From: Hymenolepis diminuta
Taxonomy: Eukaryota; Platyhelminthes; Cestoda; Cyclophyllidea; Hymenolepididae
DNA: 64,000 nucleotides
Direction of reading: 5' to 3'
Assembly (NCBI GenBank): GCA_900708905.1
Contig: CAADRB010000015.1
Location: 417,444 to 481,443, forward strand
Positions 28,210 to 37,519 of the stretch are shown here, one piece after another. The notes beneath the pieces were generated by a model that had not been told where the DNA came from, ran no database searches, and saw only the letters and a list, made by a program, of their open reading frames with translations. Position 1 is the first letter of the stretch. The number at the start of each line of letters is the position of its first letter. The translations under genes were made by a program, and so were the position numbers.

Positions 28210-28440
28210 CTTGCCACTATACCCCTGTCCTACGAGGGAGTTTTTCATTTTTGCTCCCACGTGGAAACAATGCTACGATCTAACACACACGCCGTGTTTC
28301 AGTCTCAACCAATAAAATAGCAACGAACGCTTCCCGCCAAGGTCAGCCTACCAACCAATCATAAATCGAAGATGGCTGGCATGATCTATAAAAGCTTGAT
28401 TTATTTATATGGTCTTGTTAAGGAAATGACTGGGGTTTGG
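28210..28440 (-). repeat. Possible diverged family B copy or cryptic promoter
   Basis: The stretch is GC-richer than its surroundings, with CCAAT motifs at about 28309-28313 and 28355-28359 and TATAAAAG at about 28387-28394. On the minus strand ATGATTGGTTGGTAGG partly matches family B (CTGATTGGTTGGGCAGG). On the plus strand the TATA box and upstream CCAAT boxes would also suit a promoter, but no ORF follows. Both readings stay open. Confidence 0.3.
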
Positions 28441-29589
28441 CCGGTTAACTAGGTAAAATGGTGGACCTTTTTCCCATTGTCTGTTAGTACGCTAAAATAT
28501 CTAAGTCAGATATCGTTCACAATTCAGTTTTTGATGAAAGTTATCGCAAATGGGCTTAATATGATTGGATTTGTCCAACCTTTGATTTGTACGACATTTC
28601 TCGCGACTTAAATTCAATGATACTAATAATCTGCATTCTCCAAAGGGTCAATCGACAGAGGTGTTGGGCTCAACGTACATGAGTTGACGCATATATTTTA
28701 TGAGAAGCTACCAACCACATAGAGGCTATGGCATGGCCAATCAGGATTAAGCAGACAGGCAAATGGGAATTCACTGAACGCGTTAAAATGTTTACAACTG
28801 CAGGCTGTGCGTCATCGGGATTTCTCGTTTTCTAGAATGCGACATTGGTTGAATTACTCATGTGTACATGTTCTCTAGTCATAAGTGAATTGGGGTCCAT
28901 CTTTGTTTATACTTGACCAAATCTACAGAAATAAAACTGACTCAAAGTATTAATTGTTAATTCCATTCGATCAAATTGATCAGTTATAGCTCGTAGCATG
29001 CAAGTGTGTGTATTTCAATAATGTGTTTGCCAAAGGGAGAAACGATATTGTTCCAGGAAATTGACGATCTATTTTAATCATTTAGTCTCAAAATCCCTTA
29101 CCTTGTGAGCTTTGTCAGCTTTAAAGGAATGTCTGATCGAATACTGGTGGAAGTAAGCTTCCATATTTTTCAAAATTTAAAACTGCTCTGCAAAATACAA
29201 TATAGGGAAAATAGGAAATAGGGTCACTTAAAAACGCATTTTTGAGTGTGACCTCAGAAAAGGCGCAAATTCAGAGCTAGAGAAGAAATCAAACCGAAGA
29301 ATTAGCGCCTCAAAGTGCACGAAAGGTAATAGTTTGGAAGCTATGCATTGCTGTCAGTTGTTTTAATTTTTTTGACATTTACTGTGGGGTTTTACCGTGA
29401 ACAGTTGAACTAGATAAGAGCTCTTTATTTCCACTCTCTAAATTATATTGTTCTCAAATCGGTTTTAATTTGTTTAATTTTGGGGTTTCAGAATTTCAAA
29501 TTCGTTCTTCGCGAATAGTATTTGTGCAGTAGAGGTTAGTGTAATATTCCACCATCTGTCTGGAGTTATTCAAGGGAGTTATTTTGTCC

Positions 29590-29765
29590 GCCGATGATGC
29601 ATGGTCTACTTGGAATCAGTCTGGTCGGAGGTCATGAGATCTATACTCATCGGTGTGCATCCAGTAATTTGAAAACTAATTAAATCCCCTAACAAGAAGG
29701 ATGGCAGAAGGCGAGTTTCTCATCAAGGCAGCTCCAGAAGACCTTTCCAATATTCAAATTTCTTA
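29590..29765 (+). repeat. SINE-like repeat family C, copy at 29.6 kb
   Basis: CTGGTCGGAGGTCATGAGAT, CATCGGTGTGCATCCAGT, GAAGGATGGCAGAAGGCG and GAGTTTCTCATCAAGGC align with the family. The B-box core has decayed. Confidence 0.5.
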
Positions 29766-30179
29766 AGGAGGTTGAAATTTATACTGTTTTGTTGATTCGT
29801 GAATTTCCATGGAGCATTAGAACTTAGAATGTTCTGCGTTTTATTTCAGAGATCATTCTCTGTATTAGAGAATTCTCTCTGTATCATTCAGGGATCATTT
29901 GTTCTGCATTAGTAGTATAAATTTGAGGTCAGCTTCAGAAATTGCAACATACGCGGCTTTATTTGAACCATCACAAGTTCATTTAAAAAATAACATTCCC
30001 TTAAGCTCCATTGTCCATCAAACTTTCCTTCATGTTGCTCACGGAATTTGGTAATCATCAGCAGGCTAAATCAGTGCAGCATTCTCCGAGGGATGTATTT
30101 TCTACGTGCGTCTCAAAAGTCCTATGGGACTCACTTTCATCTGCTTCTGTACTGTCAGGTAAGGGTTTTTTGTTTGATT

Positions 30180-30415
30180 GCTTATCTGACTAACAAACCA
30201 ACGCAATCATCATTTCACAACCTGAACCCTTTATCACAACACCATTTTCACTCACTCTTCATTGACGCTTGTTTCCTGTGTTTTTTTTCATTTTCATGCT
30301 TTTCTTCTTACTCTCCTGTTCCCTCATTTCTTGCTGGTTTCCGATGTACTCGTGCTCAACTCTTAGTCTTCTGTTTTGGAAAAGGCTGTTGTCTCCCGTA
30401 AACTTTTAAGAAAAT
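30180..30415 (-). repeat. Dispersed repeat family A, partial inverted copy
   Basis: On the minus strand GACAACAGCCTTTTCCAAAACAGAAGACTAAGAGTTGA and the following A/G-rich block match the family head, as at 10.4 kb. The 117-codon plus-strand ORF over this stretch is explained by the low-complexity repeat and is not called a gene. Confidence 0.55.
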
Positions 30416-31559
30416 TATTCGTTTCGTAAATAAATGTTTCTCAGTCTAGAACCTTTAGTGTTACTAAAATGGTTCTTATTCTCATATTCCTATCACTTGA
30501 CTTAAAATGAATGCCTTATTTTGTTTCCAAAATTACCCAAGTAGTGTGATAGTGCGAGATTTAAAGATTTATTGGCTAATTAAAGGACATTCTAACCGCC
30601 ACCGGTTTAAATCATTTTATACGATCATAAAGTGTAGAACATAAAACACAGCGTCCGATTACTACTGAATTCAAATTAATAGAATCAAATTGAATATCCT
30701 GAAAAATCAATTCTTATGATCGTGTTTTCAACCCTGATTTTTCATAAGGATTAGCATTCAGAATATTGCAAATACATCATTCCCAAATGAACGAAGGTCG
30801 TGTAACTTTTTGGAATAGGTAAATGTGGGGTTTAAATGTAATAATGTTTTGACAAATGTACTTATGCGTTGAGTAATACCCCTAGCTCTTTTTTTCGAAC
30901 TCAGTTTGTTTTTAGATGGCTTTATTCAAAATAATTAATTCTTAATTATCGATTTTTACGCATGGAGCTTCTATAAATTGATTTTATTGATTTAAACTTG
31001 GAATAGCAGAGTAGAAATCACATATTGCTTTGCTGAGGATTTTGTGTCAACATGTAACTGTATATCTGATCTTTTTAATTCTAGAATTCTGATTAATTCT
31101 ACGCCAGCGCTAAGGAAGGCTAATGATAATCAAGAGACAACAGTTTTTTTGTTAAATAACTCAAAAGCAAAATATTTATAAAAAATTTTTGGCAAAAGGC
31201 GATGTTAATCAATAGTAATTATCAACTAGAGCAGTTAGAGAAAATCGAATAACGAATTCGCTGAGAGCACTAAAGAAAATTGGTAATTAATTCAAATTTG
31301 ACCCATTTTACTTTATTGACTTTTGTAATAGCTGAATTATTGGGGTCGTAAGTTTACCGATAGGAATGGCATCAGAGGTCAGTGCGGACCTTTATGTGGT
31401 TTTGGGAGCGGCACATTATAAACGATGTAGGAGAAGCAAGTCTCTAACCAAAAATATAAGTAATTTTGTCGTCAATCTTTTTTATTAGACGCTGGAACAT
31501 GAGATGAACATGCATAACATGAAATTCACATAAGCACTCACTTGCAGTTTCTTAGCCAC

Positions 31560-31730
31560 TAGCTACTTTATTGTGGTTTTGGTTTTACATGGCAGTTCTT
31601 GACGGTTTTTGCCTCAGTCTGAGCATATACTTCTGTAAAGATCCATTGCTATCTTCATAACCTACTAAACGATTTTGAAATTTCATAACGCCTTGATCAT
31701 TTGGGACGTTCTCAAACACATATATATATG
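31560..31730 (-). pseudogene. Coding-like relic E, copy 1
   Basis: On the minus strand a stretch reads GVMKFQNRLVGYEDSNGSLQ followed by KYMLRLRQKPSRTAM and a stop. The second copy 1.25 kb away (32.8-32.97 kb) retains a similar peptide in one frame, interrupted by a stop. Similarity at the peptide level suggests both descend from a coding sequence, perhaps a transposase or a retroposed gene. The family was not recognised. Confidence 0.35.
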
Positions 31731-32804
31731 GCATTAGTATGGCTGGTTTATGCATCTAGCCCATCAAATGACAAAGTTTCGAAACATGAAATCAAATAGG
31801 GATAGACTTGGGGGTTGGTATTATTAGAGATGTCCGAATGATTCATCCTGAAAAGGCCTTTGAGTGTCTTTTCCCTCCTTTTAATGATTATGAATGCACA
31901 CTAACCATAATTTGAAGTCTTTTAGGACTAATTTTGTTTATTTTAGGATTTGCACTAAAATTAACTTGTGGGGCTACGTTGGCGATTCCTCAAAGCGGTG
32001 CCTGAGTATCATTAATCATGGCTAAATCTCGTATTTTAATGCTACTGTTGAACGGATTGGCAATCCGAAAAAACATCACGCATAAAATTACCATTGGAAA
32101 AACCTTAGGGCTTTTGATAATGTTTCCATCATGCAGTTAACGATTTGAAATTTCCATTTTAACGGCGAGCTTTCTAGGTAGGTGATTGAATGAATTTAAG
32201 TTTTACCTAAGAGACGTTTGAGAGATGATTCCGTATTTTCAAAAACAAATAACTGAAGTATTAACCATTTCATACAACCGAATTGCACTTAATCGCTCGC
32301 TTATATGTAAGTCTATCAAATTAAAAAAGCCCATCATAGGTACGATTCATATAGAGAGTGTATAGCTTTCATTATTACGCTTATTGATGAAAAGGAATCG
32401 GATTGTCAAATTTAGAGACAATCCAACGATTTCTGCATGATCCAAGTTGCGATCAGCGCCGCTTTGTTCGTAAAGCCTTCATGGCTTGAGCCTTTTGAAG
32501 TATTTCGTTGAGTTAAAGTGGGTGATAGTTACAAATATTGGTTCTCAAGAGCGGAGATTTGCCTTTTTCGAAGATTTCTTAATAATAATGGAAGAAGGCG
32601 AGCACCCGAATTTATCAAGTTCAAAAACTGAAAGTTAGGGCCATTCTTGGATTTACGGAGCTGTTAGTTGGCCCATGCTGCGATTTGCAGCTAGTACGTT
32701 TTGTTCTGTAATAGCGAATATACCAATAGGATGCTACAATCTTAGAAAATTTTGACATTAGGTGAACACTAATCGTAATCATTCGCTTACATTTTCGGAA
32801 ACGT

Positions 32805-32975
32805 TTTGACGCCCAATTATATAATTTGTGGTCCTGCGTCTTCTTTAGCAATTCTTGGTGATCCTCGCACGGACTTGAGCATATAATTCTATAATGACTC
32901 TTTATCATTTTTGTACCCAAAAAACCCGTTTCCGAACTTGACAGTACGCCGATAATTTGAACATTTAAACGGCTG
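32805..32975 (-). pseudogene. Coding-like relic E, copy 2
   Basis: On the minus strand VKFGNGFFGYKNDKESL, a stop, then NYMLK parallels copy 1 (MKFQNRLVGYEDSNGSL...KYMLR). DNA similarity covers about 170 bp, including a shared GAGCATATA(A/C)TTCT core on the plus strand. The open 144-codon frame over this DNA (33055-32621) is a different frame and is probably incidental. Confidence 0.35.
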
Positions 32976-34134
32976 GAAATTTTTCTAGGAAGTTGCATTT
33001 CCATTAACCAGACCTCAGCGTAGATTTCTGAGCAGAAACCATCTTGTAAAAACACAGAAATTTGCTGCTTAATGATTCCTTATTCTAAACCAAAGCTTTA
33101 ACTATTTAGAAGGATTTTCAAACGTTATTTTAAATCGAGGGCCACAAATTTAGAGTGCATAGACTTAAATTTATTACTCATTACCGATATGATTTAGGCT
33201 ACAATTATTGAGACCGGAGATCAGTCTGAAATTTATGAGGTCATATCATAGTTCAACCGACTAGACTGGTATAGAAATCGCTGGCCCAAGTGCAGATTTC
33301 CATACCCTACCGGTTTAATCTCGCGAATAAAAAAGATGTTAGAATGCTTAAAGAATACCTTCCGTCTATTCAAGTTAATTGTTGTGAACAGTTTCCACAC
33401 TTAAAAGTGTTAATAAATCCAGAGTAGGAGATTTTGTGATAAATTATTAAATCTACCGAAATGTGACTCTATTAAGTTTAATAACATGTCGATGAAACCA
33501 ACCGATGAGTCATTCATCCAACAAACCAAATAATCGGAAAAAACAAAGGGTGCAAACGCTAAATAGGACCTAACGAGGATCGAAAATTAAGTAGCTAATA
33601 CAGAACGAAAAGGCCTCAAGTTGGCGCTTAATAAAGGGCTTAAGAGCGATTGAGAGATGAAATCAAAAAGCTTCCCGAGTTTATAAAAAGTTAAAGGAAT
33701 GTTAACCTAACCGTTCCCTCTAATGTGAATGACTCACCTGGGCAAGTTAATCACCTTTGCCCGTCACTCTTCGGCCAGAATCAACCCTAATCCTAGATAA
33801 TAACCTATCCCAGAATGATCGATACGAACTAATGCGACCGATTAAATTCGATTCGCTGACCTTTTAGCTAAAACATCCCTCACCAAATTGAGCAGCACAT
33901 TAGCAAAACCAAACTCTACGAACTATTTAAATCGCGGATACCGTGTGAACTGAGCCTTCTAATCAGGACAATAAAGGCTTGTTATTCAGGCTGAATCCCA
34001 CTTTTCTAGATTAGAGTTTAGTACAGAGCCCACCACGGCAGAAGAAAAATCCGAATGAGACCCGGAGAAGTGAAGAGGAGGGAAAAAGACGTCCCACTCT
34101 GTCATTTATGATGTCAGATGTAACGGATTTGATC

Positions 34135-34265
34135 CCTTTGGCGCGCACCCAGTGAGCAGAATAATCCATCACACTGGTCAACCCTTGGCTAGTAAAAATG
34201 GAGTCAGAATTCGAATTTCTCTTCGAGACCGACTCTCTAATGCTATTCCTCCACCTAAGACACGT
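34135..34265 (+). repeat. SINE-like repeat family C, copy downstream of the SLC13 gene
   Basis: GCGCACCCAGTGAGCAG, CCATCACACTGGTCAACCC, TTGGCTAGTAAAAATGGAG and CAGAATTCGAATTTCTC are family C blocks. The copy lies about 0.4-0.5 kb beyond the SLC13 stop codon, so it may lie in or near the 3'UTR of that gene in antisense orientation. Confidence 0.5.
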
Positions 34266-34670
34266 GCTGGGAAAGATCTCGTAAATGGATTTGGGGGCTA
34301 GATCTCATCTGATTAGGGATTCCATTCTGAAACAATACCAAACCCCGAACCATGACGAACCAGAGAGAAAAAACCGTACAAAATTTGTATTTGTCTACTT
34401 TTCTCCTAAACTACTATACACACACTCGTCCAAGCATACTGAGAAATCCACACATACACACAGACCACATAATAATATTATGAAACGGTTTCAGGAGTTA
34501 GGAAGAACATGAAAATGAGGTTGTAAAAAATGGGGAATTCGGGAGGGAAAGATGACCAGTTGAAAAAAGTGAGGAATTTTCATCTGATTCTACGGAAATA
34601 AGAGCGCGTTCCTTTCACACTACGAAAACTAGGGAAAGAGGAGAAAAGCGAGAGCGTGGAATTAATGAGC

Positions 34671-37212
34671 TTAGGGTGTGGGGGTCGTAGTGGCGTTAAA
34701 GACTTGGGTTGCCGTTGTGGTGACATTAACTCCTTGAGCCCAAGCTGGAAACTGGTTGAGACCGAAGATGGGAATTGCATAGGAAACAGTGCAGAGAGTT
34801 ACAATGCAGACACCGGCAACGGCAATCAAAGCTCCAACAAGCATCATCTGGTTAATATTGACACGACCCTTGCTGTAGACAATGGCGTTAGCAGGAGTAC
34901 CAGCGGGTAGCATGAAGGCCATAGAAGCGGCAATGGTAACTGGGAGACCGAGGTAGTAGGGATGGATATTAAGATTCTCTGAGAGTTCGAACATAATTGG
35001 AAGAAGGACGTTAGCTGTAGCGGCGTTGGCGACAAATGTTGTCATAATCATTGAAAGAAGAGAAAAGACCAAGATGAGGGCAAAAACTGGGAGAGATTTA
35101 AGACCCAACATGTATGTGCTAACAGTCTTGGAGAGACCGGAATAACTGCAGATATCTGATAGAGCAAAACCACCACCAATCAAGAAAAGCACAGTCCAGG
35201 GACACTTAGAAGAAGCAACTTTCCATGGAAGAACAGTTTCCAAAGGATTAGCTGTGGTTTCTAAATACAAGAAAACAATAAAGAGAATCAAGTTTGGGAA
35301 AAGAGTAAAAGGAAAGGGGATAAAAACAAACCATCAGCACGCCTTCTGCGGAATGGGTTGATAGCGGGCCATACACAGAGAAGGATAGTACCGAGAACAG
35401 CTGGCTGGGAGTCGGTAACGTATCTAAAAGGGATGGCAATACTCGCAAAAAGAATAGAGAAGAGAGGAGTACTTAAGAAGGAAGGAGATAGAAACTTACT
35501 CAACGGTCTTCTTATTCTCAACCTTGGAAACAGTGAGAACGGACCAACCATCAACGCCAGGCTTGCGAGTAACCCAGAGAACAATGACCAAAAGAAGGAT
35601 ACCCATAGCAGAACCCTCAGCCCAGGAAATAGGTCCCAAAGTTCTCTTCTCATCTTCTAAAATTTGGTGGATGGCAGCCTCACGGGCCTTATCGTGGCCA
35701 CGGCATTGGAAGAACTTCCTACAAAGTAACTGACGCTAGATCACACACGTAATCAGGATATTAATAAATTAAAGTGGACAGTTTGTACTTTGGACCGATG
35801 AAAAACATGCCAAGAATAACCCAGGTGGCGATGACCATGATGAGAGAGAGAGGAGCACCATAGGCGGCCCAGGAACCGAAATTCAGACCAGTACCACTTC
35901 CGTAGCGGCTAAAAAGGAGTGAGATGGTATCGATTAGGCATACACCCTCGTGAACAGGAAATAAGTTATAGAAGATCATTCTCTTACGAGGCAACAAGAC
36001 CAAACAGAACGACATTGGTGGGGGTACCAATGACAGTTCCCATACCACCGCAACTAGAAGCATAAGCAACACCAAGAGAGAAAGCACAAGCGAGTTTATC
36101 GAGATCCTCGGTATCAGTAGGAGTCTTTGTAGTTACGCTCTCGTTGCTATCACCGGTATTCCATTCTTCACTAGAGAAAGACCAGGGTTAGTATCACTAA
36201 GAGAAACAGAACGCAAAAACAACATTTTAACATACTCATTACGAAGAGCAATTCCTTCCTCAACATCTAAAATGGGAGTGATATGACTTAAATAAAGAGG
36301 TAGAGGAGTATTAGAAAGCGACTAAGGAAACACTGATAACGTTGTGCGGAGGGGAGGTTAAGAGAGCACGCAGGTTAAAGGAGTGACAATAAACTAAGTT
36401 TAGGTTGAGGGAGTACACCATAAAAAGCCGTCGCGAAACTTACCACTCTTCTCTGAAAAGTAGAAAGAGTACAGGTTGTTTTATGAAAACTGGCTCCGCA
36501 ATAAAAGTGAACATAAAATTAAGACAAATAATCCCAGCGGGTGGTAAGATCAGACAACGAACTTACTGGGCTTAAGAGATTCCAATTTTCCAAGAAGTGC
36601 GTCAACAATGGTCAACATCATGATTGTAGCAGCGGCGTTGCTCATCCACATAGACAAAAACCAGGTAGGAAGCATAAGACCCAGAAGAAGGCTAGTAGAA
36701 GCCATAAAATTGGGTATAAAAATGAGTACTAGGGATATTTCAGGGAGTTAAAACGAAACTCACAGTCTGGGATCGCCACCCATGATTCTGATAACGGCGT
36801 TACCAATACGACGATGAATATTTCTGTGTTCAGCAGCAAGGGCCAAGAAAGCACCATGAATAAAGAGCATGATCGCATCCTTCATGTAGGCAGAGCAAAG
36901 GGTCTTAGAAGCCATAATGCCCATCAGTGGACCCATGAGAAGGGGCAACATAGCAGTAATGTAAATGGAAATGCATTCAGTTATCCAATATCCAGCCATC
37001 AAAAGGAGAGTATAGGCACCCTTACCCTCCTACAAAATACGAAAAATTTAACACTGACTCGAGAATGGGAACGGAAAAGATATGCTAAGATGATAAACAC
37101 TTACGGAGCCAGGACATTTGATCAAAATAGGGCATAGTAGGATGGGATAGATCAGAGTGAAGATCAACTTCCAATTGGCCAATAGAGACTTCAAAAAGCT
37201 GGGCGCTGCCAT
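34671..37212 (-). CDS. SLC13-family sodium-coupled di/tricarboxylate transporter, 9 coding exons, 577 aa
   Basis: Predicted plasma-membrane carrier of the SLC13/INDY family, which couples Na+ to uptake of dicarboxylates, citrate or sulfate. Exons (plus coordinates, read right to left): 37212-37105, 37029-36764, 36691-36567, 36266-36236, 36170-35988, 35908-35789, 35718-35500, 35423-35332, 35260-34671. All introns are GT-AG with matching phases, and the total is 1734 nt including the stop. The length fits the family (about 570-600 aa). Family landmarks are LSMWMSNAAAT (137-147), GTPTNVVLFG in exon 5, KRTLGPISWAEG in exon 7, FLIGGGFAL (407-415) and LPAGTPANAIVY (499-510). Many hydrophobic segments fit a polytopic protein. 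C-terminal sequons at N560 and N570 match the usual glycosylated extracellular tail. The start MAAPSFLKS was chosen because an upstream in-frame ATG at 37260 lies inside an intron. Both SNT-type motifs are altered (S142-N143-A144; A459-N460-A461). Family assignment is firm; substrate is unknown. Confidence 0.93.
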
Positions 37213-37242
37213 TTTTTCACCTCGTATATTAACTAGTTTAAC

Positions 37243-37312
37243 TGAAAGGAAATCGGACATAAGATGAATGAGAGAATGACAAGATCAACTCGAAAAGGAA
37301 ACACGAAAGTAC
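37243..37312 (-). other. Probable 5'UTR intron of the SLC13 gene
   Basis: On the minus strand a donor AAAG|GTACTT at 37312 and an acceptor TTTCCTTTCAG ending at 37242 bound a stretch of about 71 nt, the size of most other introns of this gene (65-79 nt). The upstream ATG at 37260 falls inside it, so the first coding Met is at 37212. The same acceptor could instead receive a trans-spliced leader, as happens in some flatworm genes. cDNA would decide. Confidence 0.6.
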
Positions 37313-37329
37313 CTTTCGACCACAAAGAG

Positions 37330-37445
37330 TTAAGCTGCTGCCCGGTAGTTGCGTTGACTTTATAGGCAGTTTCACATCCAATGAAATGCATTAACCAATC
37401 GAATGCAAGCGTTACTTACTGCTTTGACATGCACTAACCAATAAC
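37330..37445 (-). promoter_or_regulatory. SLC13 core promoter: TATA box and three CCAAT boxes
   Basis: On the minus strand TATAAAG lies at 37364-37358. It predicts transcription starting near 37330, about 20 nt before the proposed 5'UTR donor. Three CCAAT pentamers on the plus strand (37378-37382, 37395-37399, 37438-37442) read as ATTGG in the gene's direction and lie 10-80 bp upstream of the TATA box. CCAAT boxes act in either orientation. The placement is coherent with the gene model; use of the elements is inferred. Confidence 0.55.
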
Positions 37446-37488
37446 AGCCACGAATTCAACCACGTTAGTGTGTGTTCGCACGTGGAAG

Positions 37489-37516
37489 GCATGCATGTAC
37501 GCACATGCGTACACAC
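37489..37516. promoter_or_regulatory. Perfect 28-bp alternating purine-pyrimidine tract upstream of SLC13
   Basis: Every base from 37489 to 37516 alternates purine and pyrimidine, and most steps are GC, CA, TG or AC. It lies about 125-155 bp upstream of the predicted TATA box and next to an E-box-like CACGTG at 37479-37484. Such tracts can adopt left-handed Z-DNA under transcription-induced supercoiling. It could also be a decayed microsatellite. Confidence 0.5.
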
Positions 37517-37519
37517 CTT

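Noticed and set aside
30048..30401. 117-codon plus-strand ORF
   Set aside because: It is a low-complexity Ser/Phe/Leu translation of an inverted family A repeat; the 10.36-10.59 kb and 46.1 kb ORFs arise in the same way.
32621..33055. 144-codon minus-strand ORF as a gene
   Set aside because: No recognisable motif and no splice context; the DNA shares similarity with 31.6 kb in a different frame, so the open frame looks incidental.
34671..36732. Several plus-strand ORFs across the transporter locus
   Set aside because: They are antisense shadows of the minus-strand exons, which have family motifs and consistent splice phases.
37048..37260. Open frame starting MSDFLSVKLVNIRGEK as the SLC13 N-terminus
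   Set aside because: The first codons overlap a strong polypyrimidine-AG acceptor and would be intronic; the family-typical start is the internal Met at 37212. The frame also runs past the real donor at 37104.
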